A DNA stretch of 64,000 bases from Hoeflea_A sp965204935 (GCF_965204935.1 NZ_CBDBFO010000002.1), one strand, 5' to 3'. Positions 26,784 through 36,024 are shown, counted from the first letter of the stretch. The notes: a model not told the origin generated them from the sequence alone. Program-made: numbers and translations.

Positions 26784-27966
26784 TCAGGAACTAATCAACA
26801 AAGACTTTAGCTGCTGATTCATTTCAGAAAGCGGTTCAGAAAATGTTTCTTCAAATCGAGCTATATGGTTCGCAAGCCAGTCAATCATTTCCGGCCGAGA
26901 TTCCTGACTAAAGCCATCAAATGCTTGTGCGTACTGGATGCGGCTCGATTTCCTGTCGTCAAGACGTTTCCACACAAACGCTTCACCGAAGCTGGACTCT
27001 AGCTCTTCCTGCCGAGATTTCAGCTGATCGAACAGCCACTTGTTTTCTGATTTATTCCCGCGTTGGAAGCTCAGTTCCACCCGTGCGCCGTCTTTTGAGA
27101 AGATGAGATTGTAGACGCAACCGGAGATACCCGTGCTGCTGCTAAGCCAATGGTCCTTTGTGGGATTTACGTTGTTGTAGCGCGAAATTCCTTTCTCGCG
27201 GAGCGTATCCAGCGCCATTTCCCAAAAAGCCAAACGCAGCTTGTGGCTCCGCCTTAAATTGCCCTGCGCCGATTTTTCCTCAGACTCCTTGGTTGCCATC
27301 CCGATCATGAAATCTTCGGCTTCCGGTGTCGGAATGATCTGCTGGACGTCGATGAGCAGTTCGTCGCCAAGCTTGTAGGGGATCACCTTGAAGCATTGCG
27401 CACTTATGCCATGGCTGATCAGCCAAAGGACAGTCGACGTCACTTCTTTCCGAAACTGTGCGGCTATGAACATAATCCGCTGATCGTTGCCTGGATTCAG
27501 AACCAGTTCGTCGATTTCATCGGTATCCAGGAAATCGCAAATATTGGCGGTCGCATTGCCGCCGCCACAGTATCTGTCGAGGTAGTTTTTAAATCTCGAT
27601 AATGTCCGCCTTTTTGAGACTGGAGCAGTAGGCCGCATATTTCGCCGCCTGCCAGACGACATCTCGTCCTGAGTCGTCCAACTTGTTCTCGATGATCACC
27701 AGCCGCCCTTCACTATCGAGTGCCAGCAGGTCAAGACGCTCGCGTGTGTCGGCAAATCCGTCAAACTCTTTCTGAACGATCAGAAGCTCCTCGCCCAAAG
27801 CCTCAGGCGCGGCAGCCAGCCACTCCTGGAGGTGGTCGCGCTCACGCAGTTGGAGGTCGGAGAACCGCATTTCCTTGAGTTTGCTCAATCTGTTTGTGGG
27901 AAGATCGACTTGAAACAATGGATGCAGCCTTGTTGTTTGAGACAAAAAATTGGTTTGCTGATACAA
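26784..27966 (-). pseudogene. DUF4268-family protein broken by a frameshift
   Basis: The first part (27966 down to about 27600) holds a NucS/PD-(D/E)xK-like domain: LLALDSEGRLVIIENKLDDSGRDVVWQAAKYAAYCSSLKKADI. It stops at TAA just where the second frame takes over with FKNYLDRYCGGGNATANICDFLD and continues to 26784 with the DUF4268 region (LRLAFWEMAL, VELSFQRGNKSENKWLFDQL). Intact relatives are single proteins of about 370 residues in which these parts are continuous. The break lies at an ATTTAAAAAC run near 27590-27605, so a one-base indel is likely, either real decay or a sequencing error. Relatives often sit beside restriction genes. Confidence 0.75.
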
Positions 27967-28087
27967 CCAATTGCATAAAGTTCTATGTTAGCTGCATTTA
28001 AATGGGGTTAAACTCAAAAGTTGCAGTTTGTGATTAGCATTAATTCACCGGCGAACGTGACATAGCCAGCCATTATTCACGCCTCTC

Positions 28088-28255
28088 TCACCCAATCCCC
28101 CTTAAATCCCAGAACGGGCGGCTGGCCTCCTGTTCGGCCGCCTCGCGGGTCAGGCCGAGGTCGGCGAGTTGGCGGTTGGTGAGGCCGTGGAGGGCGCGGC
28201 GCTGGCGCCAGACATCATAGTAGAGGTGAAGGGTTCTTCTCGGTTTGCGGGTCAT
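28088..28255 (-). CDS. DUF1127 small protein
   Basis: 55 residues, rich in Arg, Trp and Tyr. Matches DUF1127 (YjiS-like): YYDVWRQRRALHGLTNRQLADLGLTREAAEQEA, ending FWDLRG. Such short basic proteins are abundant in Rhizobiales, and some affect phosphate and carbon metabolism or RNA turnover. ATG at 28255. It marks the return to high-GC core-like DNA after the restriction block. Confidence 0.85.
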   Translation of the reverse strand: MTRKPRRTLHLYYDVWRQRRALHGLTNRQLADLGLTREAAEQEASRPFWDLRGIG

Positions 28256-28366
28256 GGTCGTTCACTTTCCGATCGGATTGCTTGAAGCGCCGGTATGGCC
28301 GGTCGGGGCGCTTTACGCCTGAAAGGGATGTGAAAGAGACCTGAAAATTGGGATGCCGGGCGCGCG

Positions 28367-28735
28367 TCAGCGCGCTTCGGGCGTGTCCTGGCTGAAGATG
28401 TTGATCCAGCCGTCGGGCGTGCGCTGCCAGATGGAGCTGACATACATGCTTTCGGGTATCGCTTCCGGGCCGGTGCGTTGGAAATTGGCGCGGTAGGATA
28501 TCAGCGCGTGATCGTCACTCAGTACCAGCAGGTGAAAATCGCTCAAATCGTAGGCGGCGATGCTGGGGCCGTCGGCGAGCTGACCGACATGGCAGGCCCT
28601 GCCCGCAAAGCCATCGGCATAGACGCCGAGGAAATCCGGCGCAAGGGCCGCGGCGTCGGCCTCGGCATCGCCGCGCTTCAGCGCCTCCCACACGGCGATC
28701 TCGCAGGCCTTCAGTTCCTCGATCAACGCTGCCAT
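28367..28735 (-). CDS. SnoaL/NTF2-like (DUF4440-type) protein
   Basis: 122 residues from ATG 28735; the longer frame upstream lacks family similarity. The pattern CEIAVWEALKRGDAEADAAALAPDFLGVYADGF, then YRANFQRTG and IWQRTPDGWINIFSQDTP is typical of DUF4440/NTF2-fold proteins. These bind or turn over small molecules; no function can be named. It is divergent from the MerR-type regulator starting 126 bases away, which may control it. Confidence 0.75.
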   Translation of the reverse strand: MAALIEELKACEIAVWEALKRGDAEADAAALAPDFLGVYADGFAGRACHVGQLADGPSIAAYDLSDFHLLVLSDDHALISYRANFQRTGPEAIPESMYVSSIWQRTPDGWINIFSQDTPEAR

Positions 28736-29295
28736 CGGTTTCAATCCGCCCCTTTGTGCCTTCCCGCCGAGGATAGCGCGCGGGCGGGCGGCGGGAAAAG
28801 CGAATATCTTTGAAAAAAGCACTTGAACCTCACGCAGCGTCAGGGTGTAGGGAGGGTGCCATGTCACGACCAAAGCTACAGACCGTCGGCCAGCTTGCCA
28901 GGCGCTCGGGCGTCACGGTGCGCACGCTGCACCATTACGACGCGATCGGCCTGCTTCGGCCCGCCGAGCGGGCCGCCAACGGGCGCCGGCTCTACGACCG
29001 GGACAATGCGCTGCGGCTGCAGCAGATCATGCTCTACCGCACGCTGGGGCTCTCGCTCGAGGAGATCGCGCGGATCCTCGACGACCCGGGCTTCGACCGG
29101 CGCGCGGCGCTGGTCGCGCAGCGCGCGGCAGTGGAGGCGCAGATCACACAAAGCCGGGCGCTGGTGCGCGGCATCGACGAGGCGCTGGCGCTGATTGACG
29201 ATAAAAAGGAGATGGACATGGCAACGCTATTCGGCGGGTTCGACCCGGCAAAATTTGAGGACGAGGCCAAGGCCCGCTGGGGCAAGACCGAGGCT

Positions 29296-30801
29296 CTGAT
29301 GTCCGCTGTCAAGGTTTGGCACGTCGAATATCCGGCCGATCCAGAACGAGGAGGAGATCGGCTGTTCATGATATTGATCGCGCATGGGTGGAGGCGGAAC
29401 TGAAGGACGTCGGTGATCAAGCTCTGATGCGCGGGTTGGCTACCGCATTTCCGATTGTGCGTCCGGGTCTGTTCCTGTCTTACAGCGGGCGTCGGCCAGT
29501 AGCCGGCCACAAAGCATTCGACGGACATTTCCCTGCCGTGGTCCCGCCTCCGCCCATGCGCGAGTTTCGTGTTGCCACAAGGGCAAGATCAGCTTGCCTG
29601 CGCCTCCCTGGCAACGGCCCACATGAAGCCGGCCAGTTCGCGGGCGACCGCAGTGCAGACCACCGTTGGCCGCTTGCCGCGTCCACTCAGCGTTCGGTAC
29701 CGGGCCGTCAAGCGGCTCTGCGCCTTCCATGCGATCTCGCGCACGCGCGGTGACGCCTGCTCCAGTCTGTACAGCTTCTTTATCCCGACCCTGGGCGGAT
29801 GCCGATAGGCCCAGGCGCTCTCGACCAGCATTTGGCGCACCCGGCTGTTTCCTGCCTTGGTGATGCCGCCGCGCCTGATAGTGTCGCCAGTCGAGCGCTC
29901 ACCGGGAACGAGGCCGAGATATCCCATGAGCTGGCGCGGACTTTCGAACCGGCTCACGTCGCCAACTTCGGTGACGAATGTCACAGCGACGATCAGGTCC
30001 ACGCCACGCAAAGTCCGGAGCGCTCGTACGACCGGTGCCAACGACCAGGCCGGAACGAACTCCTCGATGGTGCGCTCCAGCCGTTCAACCCGCTCTTTGG
30101 AGATGCGTACGGCTTCAACCATTTCCTGGAGCGCAATCTGGTGCGCCGGGTGATCGAACGTCTGTTCCTGCAACCAGCGCAAATAGCGCATCGTCCAGCC
30201 TTTCTTGCGCGGATAGACGCGGCCGTGCTTGAGCATGAAAGCGCTCACCTGCTGGCGATGGACCCGCAGCACCTCGACCGCTGCCGACCGTGCGCGGACG
30301 AGATCCCGCATCGCCTCGTGGCCTGCATCGGGAACCCACACCGCAGTAAGCTCGCCGGCGCGCAAAAGCCGGGCGAGCGAGAGAGCGTCCCGGCGGTTCG
30401 TCTTCACCCGGTCGCCAGGCTTCCTTGGGATCAGCGACGGGGCGACGACCGTGCATTCATGCCCGAGAGAACGGATGAGCCGATAGAGCCCATAGCCTGT
30501 CGGTCCGGCCTCATAGCAAAAATGCAGTCGATCAAATCTGTCGGCGATCCGCTGAATGGTCCGGCGCATGCTTGCGACACAAGCGTCGACTTCTCCGAAG
30601 AAGCGAACTTCTCCCTCACGGCCCGCATCGGCAATCGCGATGGCGTTTCTCAATTTGGCAACATCGATTCCGACAAATGCTTCTCTATAATCTGCCACGG
30701 CTCGTCCTCCTGTGATGAGGATCGGCTCAGCCCATCCGAGCAACCCTCGAACGTGCAGTGTAGGGCGAGCCACCTCACCGGTAGAAACGGACATACGGTC
30801 T
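29296..30801 (-). mobile_element. IS110-family element in the MerR/TipAS gene (about 1506 bp)
   Basis: No long inverted repeats or target duplication, as usual for IS110. A CT dinucleotide is found at both junctions (29294-29295 and 30800-30801), and keeping one copy restores the regulator frame (GAG GCT TAC CGG). One transposase gene on the minus strand, with about 103 bases upstream and 293 bases of non-coding DNA downstream of it. Confidence 0.85.
29589..30698 (-). CDS. IS110-family DEDD transposase
   Basis: 369 residues from GTG 30698, chosen because AGGAGG lies seven bases upstream and the N-terminus then matches the family (ADYREAFVGIDVAK). RuvC-like catalytic residues are in VGIDVAK, CYEAGPTGYGLYR and VKTNRRDALSLARLLR. 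The C-terminal transposase_20 domain has LRTLRGVDLIVAVTFVTEVGD and the GERSTGDTIRRGGITKAGNSRVR segment with the serine used in recombination. Complete. Antisense to the MerR gene it interrupts. Confidence 0.92.
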   Translation of the reverse strand: MADYREAFVGIDVAKLRNAIAIADAGREGEVRFFGEVDACVASMRRTIQRIADRFDRLHFCYEAGPTGYGLYRLIRSLGHECTVVAPSLIPRKPGDRVKTNRRDALSLARLLRAGELTAVWVPDAGHEAMRDLVRARSAAVEVLRVHRQQVSAFMLKHGRVYPRKKGWTMRYLRWLQEQTFDHPAHQIALQEMVEAVRISKERVERLERTIEEFVPAWSLAPVVRALRTLRGVDLIVAVTFVTEVGDVSRFESPRQLMGYLGLVPGERSTGDTIRRGGITKAGNSRVRQMLVESAWAYRHPPRVGIKKLYRLEQASPRVREIAWKAQSRLTARYRTLSGRGKRPTVVCTAVARELAGFMWAVAREAQAS

Positions 30802-31231
30802 TACCGGGAACACACGAGACGCACAGCCGATTACGGCGCCGAAGACTGGAAACGCTACCACGCCGAACACGGGGCGCTCTGTGCGCGCTTCGCGGCACTC
30901 GCCGCCGACGGGGCGGCGCCGGACGGGGCGGAGGCGCTGCAGGCGGCGAGAGACTATGCGGCGCTGATCGACCGCTGCTTCTACCCGTGCGATGCGGCGC
31001 ATCTCGGCCCGCTCGCCGAGATGTACGAGGCCGACACCCGCTTCCAGGAGACATTCAATGGCTTCGGCGCGGGCACGGCGGCCTTTATCATCAAGGCGTT
31101 CCGGGCCTGTGCGTCCGGCTGAGCAATGCACCCCGGTCACGATTTCGTGCGCGGTTGCCGGTTTTGCTTGCAGTCTGGAAATCACCCGAATATATGCATC
31201 CGACCCACGGCGCAGAACAGAAGGTGATGCA

Positions 31232-31957
31232 ATGCAGCTGGCAATCGATGGCTGGCGCGTTGACCCCGCTGCGCGCGAGGCACGGCGGGGCGACGACGTC
31301 AAACAGCTTTCTCCGCGGGCGATCCGCCTGCTCCAGGTGTTCGCCGAGGCGGACGGGGCGGTGCTTTCGCGCGCCGACCTGCTCGACCGTGTCTGGCCGA
31401 ATGTCTTCGTCAGCGATGAAAGCCTGACGCAGGTCGTCTCCGAAGTGCGCCGCAAGCTCGGCAACCGCGAGCTGATCTCCACCGTCGCGCGCGGCGGCTA
31501 CCGGCTGACGCAGCCCCTGCTGCGCCTTGCGGACCCGCAATCGGCGGCGCTGGAGCCGGCGCCCTTCACCATCGACGCCTACGCGCTGTGCATCGAGGCG
31601 CGCGAATGTTTCCAGAGCGGCGTGGAAGGCTCGCAGCGGGCCTTTGTCGACCTTTCGGCGGAAGCCGCGGCCCTTTCGCCCGGCTTTGCCGATGCGCGGG
31701 CGCTGCACGGGCTGGCGCTTTTGAAGCGGCATATCTTCTGGTCCGAAGGGCATCTGCTCCTGGAGACCGCGCTCGACGAGATCGGCGCGGCGCTGAAGCT
31801 CGACCCGAACCTTGCCGTTGCGCATCTGACCGACGCTGCGATCCGTGTCGCCATCGGCATGAACGAGACCGGCCTCCAGGCGCTGGAGCGGGCGCTGGCG
31901 CTCGCGCCGCAGGATGCCGGGCTGCACCTCGAAGCCTCGATCCTGCTGTTGTCGATC
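31232..31957 (+). pseudogene. Winged-helix/TPR transcriptional regulator, 5' half (3' half at 45948-46412)
   Basis: The N-terminus is an OmpR/CadC-type winged helix (LSPRAIRLLQVFAEADGAVLSRADLLDRVWPNVFVSDESLTQVVSEVRRKLG, ending GGYRL). Helical repeats with TPR character follow. The frame is cut at TGTCGATC (31950-31957) by the end of an IS66 element. The missing part, with the same 8-bp duplication, is on the minus strand at 45948-46412. Joined, the gene is 1191 bases, 396 residues. It has no membrane helix, so it is a soluble CadC-like/adenylate-cyclase-associated type regulator. Targets unknown. Confidence 0.88.
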
Positions 31958-32716
31958 GTAATACCGGCATAACACCGGGCAGAATTCAGGCGTCAGAGCG
32001 GACGCTCTTTCTGTTTCCATGATTTTCTGGAGGCATCAACGAATGGGGGAATTGTGCTTGCGGTGGCTGGGGTGGGGATTCTATTGGAATCGCGCAATAG
32101 CTGCTCGCCTTTTTTCAAGTTCCGCGTCTTCCGGATTCCAGTTGTCACTTCCATCGAAGTAATCGGGATAGTACTCCCGGTATTCAGAATCCGGGTTTTC
32201 GAATGCTGCCAAGAATTCAGAGTATCCCCATACGCCTCCTATGTCCTCAAGTGGACAACGCCCGCTACCGGAAACAAGATATGGATACTGTCTGTCCTTA
32301 TGTGCCGACTGAATCTTTCCAATACGGATTTTGTGTCTCCATGAGTCTCCGAAATCATAGAGGTAATTGAATTCGGGTTTGCCTTGCAAAAAGTCTATGA
32401 CGTCGAGAACGGTAGCAGAGGCGTCTGATTTGGGGCTGGAGAAATACTGATCACTATCAGCACTCCAAGTGACAACTTGCTCATACCGGATCGCCTCAAA
32501 TTCCCATAGATGGCAGTTGTGCCACCCCATTGCGGCCTGAATGTATAAGTGGAGGTCATTAAGGCATGTGTTCGCAGGGACATCCATTCGTCTTGTGACC
32601 CTGGGCTTCACATCCCGCAACGTGATGCTGAGACGAACTATATCAAGTTGATTGCCAGCCTGAGCCATTGTGTGAAACGTCCTGCTATATGTGTCGATAT
32701 GATTGCGCCGTCAGAC
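31958..32716 (-). mobile_element. IS66 element A, transposase-distal end (rest at 46421-48296)
   Basis: Starts with the IS66-type terminus GTAATACCGGCATAACACCG; the first 25 bases are identical to those at 46421. It is cut at 32716 by IS21 copy 1. The 7-bp duplication GTCAGAC (32710-32716) pairs with GTCTGAC at 48290-48296 on the other side of the inversion. Whole element before the IS21 hit: about 2628 bp. Contains a passenger gene. Confidence 0.88.
32081..32668 (-). CDS. Plasmid pRiA4b ORF-3 family passenger protein of IS66 element A
   Basis: 195 residues matching the pRiA4b ORF-3 family: VRLSITLRDVKPRVTRRMDVPANTCLNDLHLYIQAAMGWHNCHLWEF, then YLYDFGDSWRHKI, CPLEDIGGVWGYSEFL and the acidic tail. 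The family is widely found beside or inside transposable elements, and its job is unknown; IS1096 TnpR is related. It lies inside the IS66 terminus at 31958. In the uninverted arrangement it follows the IS66 transposase in the same direction, so it is cargo of that element. Confidence 0.88.
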   Translation of the reverse strand: MAQAGNQLDIVRLSITLRDVKPRVTRRMDVPANTCLNDLHLYIQAAMGWHNCHLWEFEAIRYEQVVTWSADSDQYFSSPKSDASATVLDVIDFLQGKPEFNYLYDFGDSWRHKIRIGKIQSAHKDRQYPYLVSGSGRCPLEDIGGVWGYSEFLAAFENPDSEYREYYPDYFDGSDNWNPEDAELEKRRAAIARFQ

Positions 32717-33002
32717 TGCGCATTCCGGCCAATCCGGCCACCTGTTCCGGTTTATTGCGGCCACCGAATCCGGCTCATTGCGGCCACTTCCGCGTCTGGC
32801 ATTGTGGACGGCGCGATCAACCCTTCTGGATGGGTTTCTTGATGTCAGCACTTTGGCCTTTCGTCAAGCACGGTGCAGGCCGTCCCGGTAGTCCCCAGGA
32901 GGGACCCGCGCGCGGCGCGAAGAGACCGGCACGAGTCTATCGCAGCGGCGCGCGTGGGAGGCCCCTGTGGACCCACCGGGGCGGGCGTGAGGTTCGTTCG
33001 GA

Positions 33003-33767
33003 TCATGCCGATTGCTCCTGTTCAGTTTGATTGCCTTGCGATTTGCGCATCGAGGGCCCATCGAGTTCGAGCCGGTATGCGTTGTGAGAAATTCGGTCCA
33101 TAATCGCGTCGCCGAATGTGGGCTCATCAATAACGTCATGCCAAGTGTGCACCGGCAGTTGACTCGTGATCATTGTCGAGCCGGCACCGTGGCGGTCTTC
33201 GATGATTTCCAGGAGATCGCGCCGCTGGCTGGCATTGAGACGATCGGGGCCCCAGTCATCGAGGATCAGCAGATCGGCCTTGACGAGCGTCCGGAACAAG
33301 CGCGGGAACCGACCATCGCCATGCGCCAGTTCGAGTTCGGCGAAGAGCCGCGGCACACGCTTGTAAAGGACCGTGTAGCCATGGCGGCATGCATTTTGAC
33401 CGAGGGCGCAGCCAAGCCAGGTTTTGCCGACCCCGCACGGCCCGGTAATCAGCAGGCAACGGTGATGTCTGATCCAGTTGCAGGTTGCCAACTGCTGGAA
33501 CAATGCCTTGTCGAGCTTACGGGACGCGCGGTAATCGACGTCTTCTATCGAGGCGCCAACATGGCGCAACCTGGCGGCCCGTAATCGCGTATTGAAGCGT
33601 TTGGTGCTGCGGTTTGCTGTTTCCCGATCGAGCAACAGTCCCAGCCATTCGGGGTGGCTGAGATCGGCAGCCCGGTCTTGTGCCTGCAGCTCGACAAAGG
33701 CGTCGGCCATGCCGTCCAGTTTGAGTTCTTTCAACTGGTCGAGGGTTGGATGGTTGAGCAATTTCAT
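33003..33767 (-). CDS. istB: IstB-like ATP-binding protein of IS21 (copy 1)
   Basis: 254 residues. AAA+ ATPase with Walker A ITGPCGVGKTWLGCALG, Walker B LLILDDWG and the family N-terminus LDQLKELKLDGMADAFVELQ. IstB assembles on DNA and helps IstA choose and capture the target. It follows istA after a 6-base gap and is identical to the copy at 50011-50775. Confidence 0.95.
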   Translation of the reverse strand: MKLLNHPTLDQLKELKLDGMADAFVELQAQDRAADLSHPEWLGLLLDRETANRSTKRFNTRLRAARLRHVGASIEDVDYRASRKLDKALFQQLATCNWIRHHRCLLITGPCGVGKTWLGCALGQNACRHGYTVLYKRVPRLFAELELAHGDGRFPRLFRTLVKADLLILDDWGPDRLNASQRRDLLEIIEDRHGAGSTMITSQLPVHTWHDVIDEPTFGDAIMDRISHNAYRLELDGPSMRKSQGNQTEQEQSA

Positions 33768-33773
33768 TTCCTT

Positions 33774-35312
33774 TCAATGGAAGTAGCCTGAGCCACGGAT
33801 GTTTTGATGGAGGATCGGCGGCCCGTCCGTGGCTTTTTCGGGCCGTTTGCGATCGAGATTGTTCTTGAGGATGGAATTGACGGAGGTGTAGGAGTGCGCC
33901 CCGATGTCGATGGCGCGGCCGCATGCCGCCTCGAGGCGCTGCGCTCCATGCTGCGGCGCGAGCTTCACGATGCCGATACAGGCGCGGAACCCCTGAACGG
34001 GATGGGGTTTTTCGCGCAGGATGATTTCGACCAGGGCCTGGGTGGTCGGGCCGACTTTGCCAGCCTGGCGCTTGATACTTTCAGGTGTCCACTCGGCGTA
34101 ATGGCGATGGTTGGCCGGCATGTGCTCGAGCACGGTTGTATGTCGTCTGTTACCTGGACCGCGCAGATGGCTGGCAACACGATTGCCCCGATCGAAGATC
34201 TCGACGGTGCGCTCGGTGGAGCGGACCCACAGTTTTTTGCGTAGAAGCGTGTGAGGCACCGAGTAGTAGTGCTTGTCCACTTCAACGTGATAATCAAGGC
34301 CGGCACGGCATTCCTTCCACGCTGCATATTCGTATGGATCCTGCGGCAGTGCTTTCAGTGCCGGCCTGTCAAGGTCTTCGAACAGTTCCCGCCGGCTGCC
34401 GCCAAGATGGCGCGTCACGCGGTTGTTGAGCTTTTCGAGCAGTTCGCGGACCGCCGCATTCACATCCGTCAGCGAGAAGAATTGCCGGTTCCTGAGTGCG
34501 GCGAGGATCCAGCGCTCCGCCACCAACACCGACGTCTCGACTTTTGCCTTGTCCCGAGGCTTTTTCGGCCTTGCCGGGACCACGACCGTTCCGTAGTGCC
34601 TTGCAAGATCGCAATAGGTGCGATTGATCGCCGGCTCATGGAAACAGGCCTTGGTGATGCCGGATTTCAAATTGTCGCACACCACAAGGTCGGTAACGCC
34701 GGCAAAGAACGCGAAGGCACGACCATGTGATCCCGTCCAGTCGGACAGGCTCTGCGTCATGGTCGCTTCGGCATAGGTGTAGCTGGACGCACCCAGGCAA
34801 GCGACAAAGAGTTGCGCCTCATGCACTTCGCCGGTGAGCCCGTTGATGATCGGAATCGTTTGGCCGGCATAGTCAACGAACATCTTCTCGCCAGCGGTAT
34901 GGGTCTGCCGCATGGTCGGCGACAGCTTGCCCTTCCATTGACGATAAAGCTGGTAGAATTGCGTGCGCCCAAGCCCGTCAGGATGAGCGGTGCGGTACTC
35001 TTCCCACAGCAACAGCAAGGTCACACCGGGGCGCCGCAGCTCGCGGTGAATACAGGCCCAGTCGGGCAGGCTTGGCTTCTTCGCCTTGACCACCACCGGA
35101 AACAAGCGCCGCTGAAGCGCCTCATCGCTCAAATCGGAAGGCAACGGCCAATTCAGGCCAGCCTGCTGCGCCCGCCGGACCGTCTCGCCAACACTCGTTC
35201 GCCCGACGCCCACACTGACGGCAATCTTGCGGTTCGACAAACCTTCAGCATTGAGCCGAAGCACATCTCTGATCTTACGCATGGGTAATCTTTCCCTGGC
35301 CATCCTCGCCAC
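33774..35312 (-). CDS. istA: IstA-like DDE transposase of IS21 (copy 1)
   Basis: 512 residues. N-terminal helix-turn-helix (IRDVLRLNAEGLSNRKIAVSVGVGRTSVGETVRRA), integrase core with Asp in KMFVDYAGQTIPI and VVCDNLKSGI and Glu in KPRDKAKVETSVLVAERWIL, then the Mu-transposase-type C-terminal domain. It acts on the TGCGCA ends with IstB. Complete and identical in translation to 48466-50004, so both copies should be active. Confidence 0.95.
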   Translation of the reverse strand: MARMARERLPMRKIRDVLRLNAEGLSNRKIAVSVGVGRTSVGETVRRAQQAGLNWPLPSDLSDEALQRRLFPVVVKAKKPSLPDWACIHRELRRPGVTLLLLWEEYRTAHPDGLGRTQFYQLYRQWKGKLSPTMRQTHTAGEKMFVDYAGQTIPIINGLTGEVHEAQLFVACLGASSYTYAEATMTQSLSDWTGSHGRAFAFFAGVTDLVVCDNLKSGITKACFHEPAINRTYCDLARHYGTVVVPARPKKPRDKAKVETSVLVAERWILAALRNRQFFSLTDVNAAVRELLEKLNNRVTRHLGGSRRELFEDLDRPALKALPQDPYEYAAWKECRAGLDYHVEVDKHYYSVPHTLLRKKLWVRSTERTVEIFDRGNRVASHLRGPGNRRHTTVLEHMPANHRHYAEWTPESIKRQAGKVGPTTQALVEIILREKPHPVQGFRACIGIVKLAPQHGAQRLEAACGRAIDIGAHSYTSVNSILKNNLDRKRPEKATDGPPILHQNIRGSGYFH

Positions 35313-35481
35313 CTTTGCTGTTGAAAAGGCGCAAGAATGCCCGTGTTTCAGATCACCCAGAAAGGTTGATCACCGTTGTCCACAAGCTGGCCGCAATGAG
35401 CCGGATTCGGTGGCCGCAATAAACCGGAATAGATGGCCGGATTGAACCGGATTCAGTGGCCGGAATGAGCCGGATTGCGCA

Positions 35482-36024
35482 AACTGACCTTTGTCGTCGA
35501 CTCCAGCAATTACCGTTGGGCGCGCCTGATGAGGAAGGTGTTGCGTGAGGTCTGCCATAAGGTCAACAAGAGCGAGACCGGGGTGTTGAGCGAGGCCGAA
35601 TGTCGCAAGATACGCAAAAGGTATCGGACCATTCTGACGCAAGGTGCCGGGGAAATGCCCGACGTTCCTGCGAAACCGGAAGGTAAGCGCGGACGGGTCG
35701 CAAAGTCGGATGCCCACAACCTGCATGAGCGTCTGTTGAAACACGAGGACTCCGTGCTTCGCTTCATGAGCGAACCCGATGTCAGCTTCACCAATAACGC
35801 GGGCGAGCAAAAAATCAGGATGGCAAAGGTCAAAATCAAAGTCTCGGGCTGCTTCCGGACAGACCGCTATGCACACGCCTGGTGCCGGATATCAAGCTAC
35901 CTGAGTTCCATGGGTGCCCTCGGATATAATCCACTTGTCGCGATCCAGATCGCGCTGGCCGGAAATGCCGCCAATATGGTCAAATCACACTATGCTCAAG
36001 ACGCGTGACGGGGTGAGCAGTTAC
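35482..36024 (+). mobile_element. IS66 element B copy 2, transposase C-terminal end (rest at 51062-53686)
   Basis: Holds the last ~175 codons of an IS66 transposase (35482-36008; LTFVVDSSNYRWARLMRKV to SHYAQDA) and the terminus ending GGGGTGAGCAGTTAC. It is cut at its left by IS21 copy 1. Adding the piece at 51062-53686 and subtracting the 3-base IS21 duplication GTT gives 3165 bp, exactly the length of copy 1 at 39339-42503. Flank ATCTCGTC (36025-36032) is the complement of GACGAGAT at 53687-53694, the 8-bp IS66 target duplication. Confidence 0.9.

Larger units (their letters stand above)
28861..31122 (+). pseudogene. MerR-family regulator with TipAS domain, split by an IS110 element
   Basis: 5' part 28861-29295 and 3' part 30802-31122. 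Joined across the IS they give 756 bases, 252 codons, in frame: a 251-residue protein. The N-terminus is a MerR winged helix (VGQLARRSGVTVRTLHHYDAIGLL...LYDRDNALRLQQIMLYRTLGLSLEEIARIL) with a coiled-coil dimerisation helix. The C-terminus is a TipAS-type ligand domain (YREHTRRTADYGAEDWKRYHAEHG...FYPCDAAHLGPLAEMYEADTRF). Intact relatives activate efflux or resistance genes on binding drug-like ligands. The split leaves a DNA-binding half without its ligand domain. Confidence 0.88.
32717..35481 (-). mobile_element. IS21-family element, copy 1 (2765 bp)
   Basis: Both ends start TGCGCA followed by several short TCCGG/GCGGCC-type repeats, the multiple terminal repeats usual for IS21. Carries istA and istB. 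Same length as copy 2 (48297-51061) in opposite orientation, with identical protein products. Its two flanks do not match each other but match the flanks of copy 2 crosswise, showing that the DNA between the copies has been inverted. Confidence 0.93.

Noticed and set aside
30712..31122. Apparent small independent gene downstream of the IS110 element
   Set aside because: It is the C-terminal TipAS part of the split MerR regulator; its upstream codons are IS sequence.
35360..35481. Clustered short repeats of TCCGGCTCAT / GCGGCCACCG type, CRISPR-like at first sight (also at 48297-48420, 32717-32790 and 50985-51061)
   Set aside because: They lie only at the ends of the two IS21 copies and are the multiple terminal transposase-binding repeats of that family; unit spacing is too short and irregular for a CRISPR array.
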